This document shows positions 13,784-24,701 of a stretch of DNA of 64,000 nucleotides, piece after piece; position 1 is the first letter of the stretch; every line of letters starts with the position of its first letter. Below the pieces are notes generated by a model. It saw nothing but the letters and a program-made list of their open reading frames with translations, was not told where the DNA came from and did no database searches. The position numbers were made by a program, and so were the translations under genes. The DNA comes from Phorcus lineatus (taxonomy: Eukaryota; Mollusca; Gastropoda; Trochida; Trochidae): the NCBI GenBank assembly GCA_921293015.1, contig OV121092.1, forward strand, positions 11,848,001 to 11,912,000. Direction: 5' to 3'.

Positions 13784-15038
13784 GTTACTACGAGGGGAAG
13801 TAAATAAGTTCATCGAAATGAATATAAAACAGAAGCGAATGGTTTCATTTTTCAATATATTTTCCCTGGACCTCGATGCACCTAGGCCTTTTATCTTTGA
13901 GTCTGTCTATGCCGTTGCGGTAGAAGTCTTCTCACTGGCCCCTCATTCATGCCTAAGTAGCTGCCTTGAGTTCATCACCATGCCAAATCTCGTACCACGC
14001 AGGTTTAATTTCAAAATGCGAAACAGATAGAAGTCGCTTTTGGACATTTTCGGACTGTAGGGGGAAGGTTAAGATGTTAAAAGCCAAATTGTTGAAACGC
14101 AGCCTGTGCGATACTACTCTTGTTCACTGGGGCGTTGTCATGAAGAAGAATAACTCAAGCAGTCAACATGCCGCGCCTCTTCCTGTTGATTGCCTCTCTC
14201 AATCACTTCAACAAGTCAGCATAGTAGACTTATGTTTCTGTAGTTTTAGGCGGTTTACAGTCTGTAGGTATCACGCCCTTCGATTCCCAGAAAATGGTCG
14301 CCATGATCCTGCCAGCAGAAGGATGGGTTCTGAACTTTTTGGATCAGGAGAGTGCTTGTGCTTTCATTGCACGTATTCTTGCTTGGTGTCAGGTTCCAGC
14401 GGTGATTCCATGTTTTTTGCCCTGTAAGCAGACATAAAAGTTATCGAGATCAGCATCGTAGATGTCAAAGAGCACACGGCTGGATTCAACTCTTTGGTGT
14501 TGATCTTGTGCAGTTTCGTGATATCCATCTTACAAACACCTTGGTCAAGTGCTCATGAATTATGATGCAAACACTTCCGTTAGAAATGCCACAATCTGAA
14601 GATATCTCGTTCACCTTTATTCTACGATCAGACATGATTAAGCCCTGGACCGGTGCAACCTTATCATCTGTAATGGCTTCAACAGGCCTTCCTGACCGTG
14701 GGTCATCATCTGCGACCCCGTTTAAACTCAGCTGACCATTTTGCAACAGTAGAATATTGAGGGGCTGCCAATACACATTGGTCATATGTTCATGTATTAC
14801 GATCGCATTCACCCCTTCTTTTGTGAGAAACTTCATAACCGCACGATGCTCAGTTTTATAACTTTCCATGATTACAGGAGGGTACATCTGTTCAACAGGC
14901 TGTAAATCTCAAGTAAATGATCGTGAAGGGTTGTTGATGTCTGTAAACAGTCATCAGATGGCCTATCTAAATAATGACATCAACGATGGTGTCTTTAGGG
15001 GGGTATCTTTTCGGATTATTGACTTCCGCTCGAATAAC
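13784..15038 (-). pseudogene. Decayed mariner transposon with transposase remnant
   Basis: The left end (ACTACGAGGGGAAGTAAATA) and the right end (15014-15038, complementary) form imperfect terminal inverted repeats, about 1.25 kb apart, the usual mariner length. On the minus strand the N-terminal half of the transposase is open from about 14870 to 14486. It shows the helix-turn-helix pair typical of mariners: a segment beginning RAVMKFLTKEG, then SGRPVEAITDDKV, then EISSDCGISNGSV. The catalytic half, down to about 13820, survives only as fragments in several frames with many stops, ending in a remnant of the usual C-terminal segment. TA dinucleotides occur at both ends. The copy is dead and lies inside the larger 13.3-kb structure. 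Confidence 0.75.
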
Positions 15039-16159
15039 TTTTTAGATAATACCAACTCAAATGCAATCTGCTACCTGCATAAGTTTAAATGTTATGTATG
15101 ACTAATTGATGCGCATCCTTTTTTCAATCAAAATCGCAACCTCTTACCTTTATATTGTCGCCCAAATGAGCTGATTAGAATACAATTGTTACCTTTTGTC
15201 AATGACACCACAAGTTAAGCACATGTAATTCGAACAACTCATGTAGGGTCTCTTTAAGCTTTAACTTATTTTATAAGCCCATCAGACCTGAAAGGTATGA
15301 CATGACCAAAACAGATGACTCTTAAAATTGAAACTTGGGGGGGGGGGGGGGGGGGGGGGGGTTATACTTTGCACCCAGGTGATCCTAATTTGTAGATTTT
15401 ATCTTGACCACCGTTCAAATAATGGCGTTACAGAATACTGAAACTGAAACATTCTATCGCCTTTGTTTCAGACAAGACACCAGTCATGCTTGGGATATAA
15501 TGCTTTGAGAATAACATTCTTAGTAGGTTTGAGACAAAGATGTGTAAATTTCATTGTCCTAACCTCAAAAACAATAGTGTGGCTGGGGTTTATATGGCGT
15601 GACTGGGTTATAGCTTATAATCACTTACCAGAAAATTCCTCCACAAAACTAAAACAACCAAAATACGTTAATCTTTAAATATCATATGGCACTTCCACCA
15701 CTCCCCTCAGAAGGTAATAACAACCGATTTATAAATGTGATAACTTTTATAGAAAACAAAAAGGCAACCTTTAGATTATTAAACTAAATGCAGGGCCATT
15801 TACTTTGAACTTTAAAATTCCGATATTATTTCAATGTATATACAGTCATATGCCTGGCCAAAACTGTTGGTGTTTATCAATTCTGATTAGCAAATAAGAA
15901 AAGCTTTTTAAAAAAACCAATTCATGCTGATGAAATCCTGAGAATTTGATAATATGCCTTTAAAAAGTGATGCACTATATTCAAGTTGGAGGCGGCTTCG
16001 TGAAACCTTTTGATTAAAAGTAAACTGTGCTCCAAAACAATGAAAAATGTTTTTAAGTAATCTACGAAATCGTCAAGAACAATGGATTAGTATGCTGGTT
16101 TATATACCATGGGGCGTTAATGTAAAGAGAGAAAATGTTTCTAACAAGTAACCTATTGA
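15039..16159. other. Spacer with 25-base poly-G run
   Basis: No gene was recognised. An uninterrupted G run occupies 15337-15361, a slippage-prone tract whose length in the assembly should not be trusted. Confidence 0.5.
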
Positions 16160-17930
16160 GCCCTATCAAAAAGTATTTACGTTGGTTTGCCAAACTTCAT
16201 TACACACGGTTATCTGGTAAGTTTAGTTACCATTGATCAAATAATAGATATTTGATAAATGTTTATGTTTGTAAGTTTCGAAAATAAATCAACCAAACGG
16301 AAAAAAGTCTTTAAAATCTATATTTTACTCAATAGTACATATGTAGATGATGATCCACGATGATCTGGAAGTTTGGTTTTCTTTGGTCAACTAATGGATA
16401 TTTGATCTCGACCCAAAACGGGAAAACGTCTTTAAAATCTATACTTTCGACCCAATGGTGCGCAATTTAGTTTTAACATGTAGATAATCATGATACAAGA
16501 TGATTTGGCAAGTTTGGCTACCATTGGTCAAGTATTAGATATTTTACATAGGTTTGAATTTGTTAATTTTGACAGGACCTCGACCCAAAACGGGAAAACG
16601 CCTTTAAAATTTATACTTTTGATCCAATGGTGCGCAATTTTGTTTTAACATGTGTAGAGTCATGATACAAGATGATCTGGAAAGTTTGGCTACCTTGTGT
16701 CAAGTATGAGATATTTTACATAGGTTTGAATTTGTTAATTTTGACAGGACCTCGACCCAAAACGGGAAAACTTCTTTAAAATCTATACTTTCGACCCAAT
16801 GGTGCGCAATTTAGTTTTAACATGTAGATAATCATGATACAAGATGATCTGGAAAGTTTGGCTACCTTGTGTCAAGTATGAGATATTTTACATAGGTTTG
16901 AATTTGTTAATTTTGACAGGACCTCGACCCAAAACGGGAAAACGTCTTTAAAATCTATACTTTCGACCCAATGGTGCGCAATTTAGTTTTAACATGTGTA
17001 GAGTCATAATACAAGATGATCTGGAAAGTTTGGCTACCTTGTGTCATATATTAGATATTTTACATAGGTTTGAATTTGTTAATTTTGACAGGACCTCGAC
17101 CCAAAACGGGAAAACGCCTTTAAAATTTATACTTTTGATCCAATGGTGCGCAATTTTATTTTAACATGTATATAATCATGATACAAGATGATCTGGAAAG
17201 TTTGGCTACCATGTGTCAAGTATTAGATATTTTACATAGGTTTGAATTTGTTAATTTTGACAGGACCTCGACCCAAAACGGGAAAACGTCTTTAAAATCT
17301 ATACTTTCGACCCAATGGTGCGCAATTTAGTTTTAACATGTGTAGAGTCATGATACAAGATGATCTGGAAAGTTTGGCTACCTTGTGTCATATATTAGAT
17401 ATTTTACATAGGTTTGAATTTGTTAATTTTGACAGGACCTCGACCCAAAACGGGAAAACGTCTTTAAAATCTATACTTTTGACCCAATGGTGCGCAATTT
17501 TGTTTTAACATGTAGATAATCATGATAAAAGATGATCTGGAAAGTTTGGCTACCTTGTGTCAAGTATGAGATATTTTACATAGGTTTGAATTTGTTAATT
17601 TTGACAGGACCTCGACCCAAAACGGGAAAACGTCTTTAAAATCTATACTTTCGACCCAATGGTGCGCAATTTTGTTTTAACATGTAGATAATCATGATAC
17701 AAGATGATCTGGAAAGTTTGGCTACCTTGTGTCAAGTATGAGATATTTTACATAGGTTTGAATTTGTTAATTTTGACAGGACCTCGACCCAAAACGGGAA
17801 AACGTCTTTAACCCAATGGTGCGCAATTTTGTTTTAACATGTAGATAATCATGATACAAGATGATCTGGCAAGTTTGGCTACCTTGTGTCATATATTAGA
17901 TATTTTACATGATGATTCGGTAGGTTTGAC
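16160..17930 (-). repeat. 172-bp satellite array, right, inverted (about 10 monomers)
   Basis: This is the same monomer as at 7050-10850 but on the opposite strand: CCCAAAACGGGAAAACG occurs at 16412, 16584, 16756 and 16928, again 172 bp apart. One monomer near 17810 has lost about 15 bp. The right-hand array has its own variants (for example CTTGTGTCAAGTATGAGATA), so the two arrays have been homogenised mostly within themselves. Edge monomers are diverged at both sides. Confidence 0.95.
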
Positions 17931-19217
17931 TACCTTTTGTCCACTATTAGATATTTGGCATAGTTTCGAATTTATGAAACGGGAAACGCGTTTAGAATAT
18001 ATACTGTTGACCCAGTTGTGATTTTTGGGTTTTGTTGTAACATGTTTTGGTACATAATTCCGTTAGTCAACTATTGAAAATTTAGCATTTGTTTTAATTT
18101 GTTAAATATGACTCAAAACGCCAATTATAACATCTTTACTGATTATTGAGCTGTTTTGTTCACTATTGTACATTTATCTAACTTTGAACTGACGACATAT
18201 AGCTTATGTAGGGAAACTGTTTTGGATATATATTCATATTGGTAATCCTAAATTGAGCAATATATCTTGATCCTAATATGATCGTTTTTAACACTCATTT
18301 CCTACAGCATTAAAAAATTATAGATTAAATTGTAGCCAAAGTTATCATTTTTTTAAACAACTATACAATGTATATTATACATATTACATATGGCGAGATA
18401 ATTGAATATGTATGTATAAGATGCATAACCTATCTATGTCCAATACGATAGTTTGAACACAGAGGTCAAATTAAATCATGCGATATAGTTCAACTCATGG
18501 CGGTTCATTTTCTGGGTATTTTTGTTTAACACATTCATACGTTTATTGTTTCCTATAATACTTTTTTCTAATTTGAATTGAACTCTAGTTTCCATCAATG
18601 CATTTTGCTCCCCAATAACTCAAGAGTAAAGAGTAAAAATGTATTTAAAAAGTTTCAACCATTTCTTGAATATTCACATTCAACATTTTACTTCAACCTA
18701 AGACCTCATGACATGAGGATTATCTTTAAACCACTGTGTTTTAGTATTCCTGCTTCCGTGGTTCTAGGCTCCTTTCAAATTTATTTCTTATGAGATAGTC
18801 AAAGATAAATATAGTAAAATGTCATTTTTATAGAAAGAACTGATAAATATGTTTTATTTAGAATATTACATTCGTTTAATTTTTGTTTTTAAACTCAATT
18901 TATTTTTTATAATGGAAATATTAAGAAAATATTTGTCAGACAGCAAATTAAAAAATAAAGAAATAGAATCGAAACTATAATCAACAGCAATATTCAAACA
19001 GCGTGAGCAGAAAGAAGGTATAGTGATTGTGGTTCGTTTCCACAACGCAATCCTTCTTTTGCAGCTACGGGGCAAATCGCGCTCGACTTTCCAAGCGGAC
19101 GAAGTCGAAAATAGTCTAATAAAAACAAAAGCTGTTTTTCTTTGCACACAAAGGCTTTTTTTCACTTAACCATACCATTTAATGATTTTCAATGAGGCAA
19201 TTGGATTTATTTATATA
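17931..19217. other. AT-rich spacer, right part of the 13.3-kb element
   Basis: No coding sequence or RNA gene was recognised. Short frames (for example 18866-19165 on the minus strand) have no recognisable similarity. Confidence 0.4.
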
Positions 19218-19271
19218 GATTTCCCGGTTTGGGTCGTTTCCCGGTTTGGGTCGTTACAGACGTCCCCGGTC
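19218..19271 (-). repeat. Right terminal inverted repeat of the 13.3-kb element
   Basis: The reverse complement aligns with 5931-5986 and contains two GACCCAAACCGGG blocks. The first LTR of the neighbouring Gypsy element begins 69 bp further right. Confidence 0.6.
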
Positions 19272-19339
19272 ACGGTAAATCTTATTTTCAGATCCTAAAA
19301 CCTGACAGGTATAAAAACTTTTTGAGAAATTTGAGGTAC

Positions 19340-20227
19340 TGTCATATATTTGGTATGTTTTATTACTATTTCCTCTCGCCATCTTACTGACTTGACTTGG
19401 GGACTCGCTTCTGAGCCTGCGAGAGGTACTCTTTCAAATAATTACAAAGGAAGGATTTTCATATTTTATTACAAAAACAGTTAAAGCATTTTACATCAAT
19501 ACACAATTCCTAATCTTACCTACCTAACTATCAGACGTATCCCCATACTTACTCTACTCCCTTAATACATTACCCATCCTATCCTATGTTGGCACCACCT
19601 GTCCAACTTCCTACTCTGCCTGGGTCAGCTCTGCTCTTCCGGAAAGTTACTCTAACTGACCGTGCATCCCCTTTTTAACCCTTGATCACATTAATCTTCT
19701 CATGGGTGTGTTTTTCTCTTGACCAATCATTTCTTTACTATACCCTATGACATATGTCAGTCAGAAGTGTACTCTGACCTTCGACCTCGATAACTTCGAA
19801 CCTTAACCTCTTTGTGACGTCACTACCCTCTTTGTGACGTCACTACCTACTCTCTCTAATTGAATAATACACTTTAGCAAATGCTTAGTAATTCATAACG
19901 TCACGATAATGCATTTTATCTCTCATTTATTCTTCTTACCAAGCTGTTTTTGACATAAGAATGATTACATGTTTGGCTTGGTCGTAAATTCCAATTGACC
20001 AAATGTCACATATGTCAGAATACTTGGCCTAAACTCATTTCTCTTCCTTGTTCCTCATGATTAATAACTAAAGAACACGCACCTTTTGATCACCTGTCCT
20101 ATTATGTCTTTTGTCTACACATTTGCTACTTTGAAATAATATTTAACTATTCTAACCTTATTTTAAATATACTGAATATTTCCTAAAAACCCATATTCTA
20201 ATTTACTTTTAATCTCACTACATAACA
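19340..20227 (-). repeat. 3' LTR of the chromodomain Gypsy element
   Basis: An 888-bp LTR beginning TGTCATATATTTGG and ending CATAACA on the plus strand; the same sequence is at 29495-30382. It contains a direct duplication of CTCTTTGTGACGTCACTAC near 19810-19845. Confidence 0.95.
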
Positions 20228-20238
20228 CCTCCCCCCTT
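20228..20238 (-). other. Polypurine tract of the Gypsy element
   Basis: On the minus strand AAGGGGGGAGG abuts the 3' LTR, the expected place and composition for the plus-strand priming site of reverse transcription. Confidence 0.75.
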
Positions 20239-23200
20239 ACAAATATGAGTCGCCCTCGACTCAACGAAGTACTAAACATGTAAAAGAACCAAGTCAATAC
20301 TGGGTACACCACGGTAGAGCAATATTCTACCTTAAGACATTATTGAAATAGCCAAAACAAAGTAAGGCATGAAGTATGAATTTGGAATAGGAACACAGCA
20401 ACCCAATACTGATTGGCAATGCAAACACAGTAATACCCTAATACCTGAAAAAGAAAACATGTAAGCACATATAATATGAAGTCCATCTATAATCACAACA
20501 GTTAAGAGTTCATCACATAGCTGTTTGTCCACTGCACTGAATATACGTAACGTTAAAGTTCATAGTGCATGTTTGGCTGCCGTCCTCCTCAGAACATGAG
20601 TGCGTAATCTCAGGTACTGTCCACCAACACCCTTCGTCACCGTCAATAGGCTGATAACGTATTTAAAGTCACAATGGTAACGTCCTGTATGTCCTCTGGC
20701 GATCCTCCGTATGTAGAACTAGTAGGTTGACACTCTATCACGGTCAACTTTTTCGAGACGCCCCTGCAATAGGCACGCCATTCCACTAGTAGTCTTGAGC
20801 AGATCCGTAGCTGATTAATTCGTAAGCTTCATCTGCTGAGGCCATCTGCCCTCGCGACCCGCCGACATCACGTGACCCATTCGTAAAGAGTATGCGAACA
20901 GCCGTGGACTTGACGTTTGGCCAGCATACATTACATCAATCAGAGAACAGCAACAGTTCCTATAACACTTGAAAACGAATGTCAGAATCCAAACAACATA
21001 GACAACAGACATATATAACCCAATGCGCTTTATTACGCACTTGAAACTAATGACCTCTTTGACAATACGTAAAGTATATCCGCATAACTTCATGCAACAT
21101 CATTCTCTATTCTAGAAACATTCATGAATCAATCATTCATTGTCGAAGAATCATCGTGTATTATAACAACAGACGGCAACACATTTCTTCTATGTTATAT
21201 AATAGTATCGTATCTCCGTATGTACGTCTGTATGTACGTCTGTATGTATGTATCCTACTGCGGACTACACCTGAACAATATAACTCTTGTCCATCACGGA
21301 TACTTCTGTAATAGCCGTCTTCTTATTCATTATACTCTCCATAAACTCCAATTTCAGGAAGTCAATATAACTCAGTAAAACCATCCATCAATATCAAATC
21401 TATATTCTGACATAATCATAAGACAATCATGAATACACCTTCATGGTTGTATACAAAATGAATATACTTGTACAACATAAGACTGTGTTTGCATTTCTAA
21501 GAACCTAAGAAATTCTGAAATTAAATGAATACATTGCTCACATAAAACAATATTATTATTATTATTATTATTATTTTTTTTTTTTTTGGTTCAAATATAT
21601 CGTTCGTATAGTACAACACCATAAGAATAATACCCAGTCTCAGACATTCATTTTGACTTTATAAAGATGGAAGAAAGTCGAGATCAAGAGAAAGATGAAT
21701 GAAAAGAAAAGAAAGTTTCAGTAAAGTCTTTTGCAAGAATGAATTAATCCTGTATGTAGAATATTTATATTTTCATTTCCATTGATTTGATTGTAATCAT
21801 ATGAAGAAAGGACCAAAAGAATCAGTCGCCTCTTACGACAGGCTCATTGACGTAATGTTTCTGTGCCGTCAATCAACCGCGGTGCTATTCTAGCCAGACT
21901 AGAAGTTATACGATGGTTTCTAGTCGCCCCCGGACACCACACGGGGTCTAGGACCTGTTATTAGAGTAATGAAGACGTCGACTGACTACACGTCTATGAC
22001 GGAACAAGTCTAAAAACATTATTTTCCGTAGAGCTTGGTCTACAAGATGACACACCTATATTATAACTGGTCTGGAATTTACCTGTACCACCCTCCGTAA
22101 TGCGTTACACAAATCACGTTTTTATGTAAGAATAAAAAGATTTGTCCTAAAAAGAATTAGTCGCCTTTTACGACCGACCTGTGGATGACATTCTTTAAGT
22201 ATCATCCAAAAGTCTTGGTGCTATTCTATCCAGGCACGGACCGGATGCCGTTGCCACTCCCCGGTCACCAAACGGGGTTGATTAATGTTAACTTTTCGAT
22301 CTTACTGTATCTTACAGTTCATCCCGTCGCGTTTCATGTGTATCCCGTGTTACTCGCAATTAATCCTGAACCGTTGTAATGCGGACAACTGAACGATACA
22401 CGACACGCAACCGACCCGAGTCGCATTACTCCTGATACGCTTTCAAACATAACATGTATTGATACCATTCGACAATAGACAAATGCCGACCGACACCATT
22501 AATCATAATAATAATCACTTGACTATATATCGTTCACGAATATGTATACAACATCAGTATGATTCCAATTGATTCGGATAGGATTCTCTATAACGTATAA
22601 GTAAACAACCGCAACGTTGTCCCTGAAAGTAATTTCTTTAAAATCCATCGCAACATGCATTTCATTTGGAACCCTCTGTTCGTTCCGATACTATCAATCT
22701 CATATCTTCACACTCATAAAAGTAGATAGTTGTAGGTTGATGACGCAGTCCCGTCATTATGCAATTTTAGTTCGCCGCGATTTCCTTTCCCGCGCACACA
22801 TCGCAAACGAAGTAACGCATATTACCTCACGTCTCTGTGAAGATGCCCCTGTCGGCTACACGCATATACTCCATGATCTCCGTCACCAACTGACGTTTCC
22901 GAAAACTCATATCTCGGTACCTGCATGTATACCTTCTCAAGGTAAGGGTCTCATTTCATCTCTCATCGACATAAGACCTCGTCTGTAGCTCATCGTAATT
23001 GCATAACTCATAAATGCATACCTCGTAATTGTATAACTCGTACCACTGCACAATAAGTACCGCAGCTACCAGCTGGCCTTTCATAATCTCTCTTGTGGAT
23101 ATGAAACTCTTGAATGCAACTTCTAGGCTAGTATTCGCCTTCACTATAGTAGACCTTTACACCTCTTGTAAGAACTCCGTGTCACTTCTGCACGACATCA

Positions 23201-23912
23201 TAATCTTGTAATACGTCCTCGACGTTTCATATAACACAGTACAGTACCCTTTGTAGTATATTCGTCATACTATCTCCGCACTTGTGGCAAACAAGTCTCT
23301 GCTCCACAAAACTATATTAATATAGCGTTTCTTAATAAATAAGGAAATAAATATATCATTACAAATATCTCTCATTGGTATCCATTGCAAAAGATACCTC
23401 GTCGTAATTGTAAGTCTAACTACTGCCATCATATCTCAATAAATCATTGTAAGTTCCTCAGCTCTCATCCGACATCTATATTATCAATCTTACTGTGGAC
23501 TATGCAAACCATCAACACAACCTATAGGCGAACCGTTGCCTTAACCATCTTATGTAGGTATGTCTGTGTAACATCTAGAAACTGATCTCTCTTCCCTGAG
23601 AGATACGTAAGCTTCACATTCTGTAATGTAAGCTTCACATTCTGTAATGTAAGCTTCACATTCTGTAATATCGCCGTAACAATCGTCAGACTGTTAATAT
23701 ATACGTTTGTCCACTTAAACTGGAAATAATCCTACATAAATAAAACACTAATTGTAATAATCAACTCCAAATGGTAATTGTAAAGAGCATCTCATAGCAA
23801 GTGTGCACCCTTGCGTCCGACAAACTCTCCACACCATAAAGAGATAATTAGTTTTAAATTGAAAAGAAATATAATAAACTTTTGTATAATCATGTATCTC
23901 ACACAGTCACAC
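20239..23912 (-). other. Long gene-free 3' region of the Gypsy element
   Basis: About 3.7 kb between the chromodomain remnant and the polypurine tract holds no long reading frame on the coding strand and nothing like an env gene. It contains a GTATGTACGTCT microsatellite near 21215-21255, an ATT/T run near 21550-21588, three tandem copies of a 21-bp unit (GTAAGCTTCACATTCTGTAAT) at 23607-23669, and two diverged direct copies of a unit of about 140 bp at 21812-21956 and 22144-22278. A 123-residue frame on the plus strand at 22617-22988 has no recognisable similarity. Confidence 0.6.
21812..22278. repeat. Two diverged direct repeats with an AGTCGCC..TACGAC motif
   Basis: The segments at 21812-21956 and 22144-22278 share AGTCGCCT(C/T)TTACGAC, GGTGCTATTCTA(G/T)CCAG and a CCCCGG(A/T)CACCA(C/A)ACGGGG end in the same order. 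They look like two old copies of a short interspersed or internal repeat carried by the retrotransposon. Confidence 0.5.
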
Positions 23913-24701
23913 TTAAAGACTATATTTATTGTTGCTATTCTTACGTCTCTTCTTCGCATTCGAACGTACTGTTTGTGAAATTTGATAAGCTTGTATCAAA
24001 TCACGTGAAATATTCGTACTAGGCTCCCATGTAGCCTCTGAAACTGGATACCCTTCCCAGTGTACCTTGTAAAACGGCAAACCATTTATTTTCTTACTTG
24101 ACAATATTCGCTGAACCTTTTACACCTCTGGTTGGCCCAACTTAATATCCTCATTGCCTTCTTCATCCTCCCTATCCTTGTCATCTCGTAACTACCTCTC
24201 TAATTTCGTATTATCATCTTTATTTTCATCAGCAAACCTCACTTTCTTCACACTAATATTACTTTGATTTACTGTTGTATCCTTTGTATCATCCACCACC
24301 TCTACTCTTTCTGCTTCGTCACTGTCAACGTCTGCACCATCCCCTTGGGTATCTCTTATCATTGGATCTACAAAACGCTTAAGTCTATCAGCATGAACCG
24401 GTACTTTTAGTAAGCTGTTATCTTCTACTTTACGCAATTGATATGTACAGTGACCCATTAAATCACTAATGTAAAAAGGACCTGTAAAACTTGAACTTAA
24501 TTTCTTTGATAACCCGGTCCCAACTGCACGGCGATCTAACCACACCTTATCTCCCAATTCATAATCTGGCATTTGAGTTTTTCTATCATAATATTCTTTT
24601 GATCGTTCCCGTGCTTTTACTAAATTCTGTTTCGCTATATCCCTAGTTACTGTAACTAATTCAGATATTTCCTGGATTCGCTGTTGAATACTCTGAGGCA
24701 T
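23913..24701 (-). pseudogene. Gypsy pol 3' part: integrase C-terminus (GPY/F) and chromodomain, broken
   Basis: From 24701 to 24192 the frame shifted against gag-pol encodes the integrase C-terminal module. DYELGDKVWLDRR and FTGPFYISD mark the SH3-like GPY/F region, followed by an acidic tail. After a stop at about 24189-24191 the same frame continues open, meets a second stop at about 24120, and then encodes a chromodomain (INGLPFYKVHWEGY and EATWEPSTNI, about 24090-24010). In chromoviruses this module binds histone marks and directs integration. The frame change near 24660-24700 and the two in-frame stops mean this copy cannot make a full integrase by normal reading. Confidence 0.8.

Larger units (their letters stand above)
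5931..19271. mobile_element. 13.3-kb inverted-repeat element carrying two inverted satellite arrays
   Basis: The left end (5931-5986) and the reverse complement of the right end (19218-19271) align over about 55 bp with few differences. Both contain GCGACCCAAACCGGG-like and CGACCCAAAACGGGG-like blocks. Inside are satellite arrays at 7050-10850 and, in inverted orientation, at 16160-17930, with a decayed mariner between them. No transposase that could belong to the whole structure is visible, and no target duplication was found at the ends. The repeats may therefore be terminal repeats of a non-autonomous DNA element, or the borders of a segmental inversion. In bivalves, MITE-like elements carrying tandem repeats of this length (for example the pearl/CvA type) are known, but this one would be far larger. 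Confidence 0.55.

Noticed and set aside
22617-22988. 123-codon plus-strand frame within the Gypsy 3' region
   Set aside because: Opposite strand to the element and no family resemblance; treated as chance.
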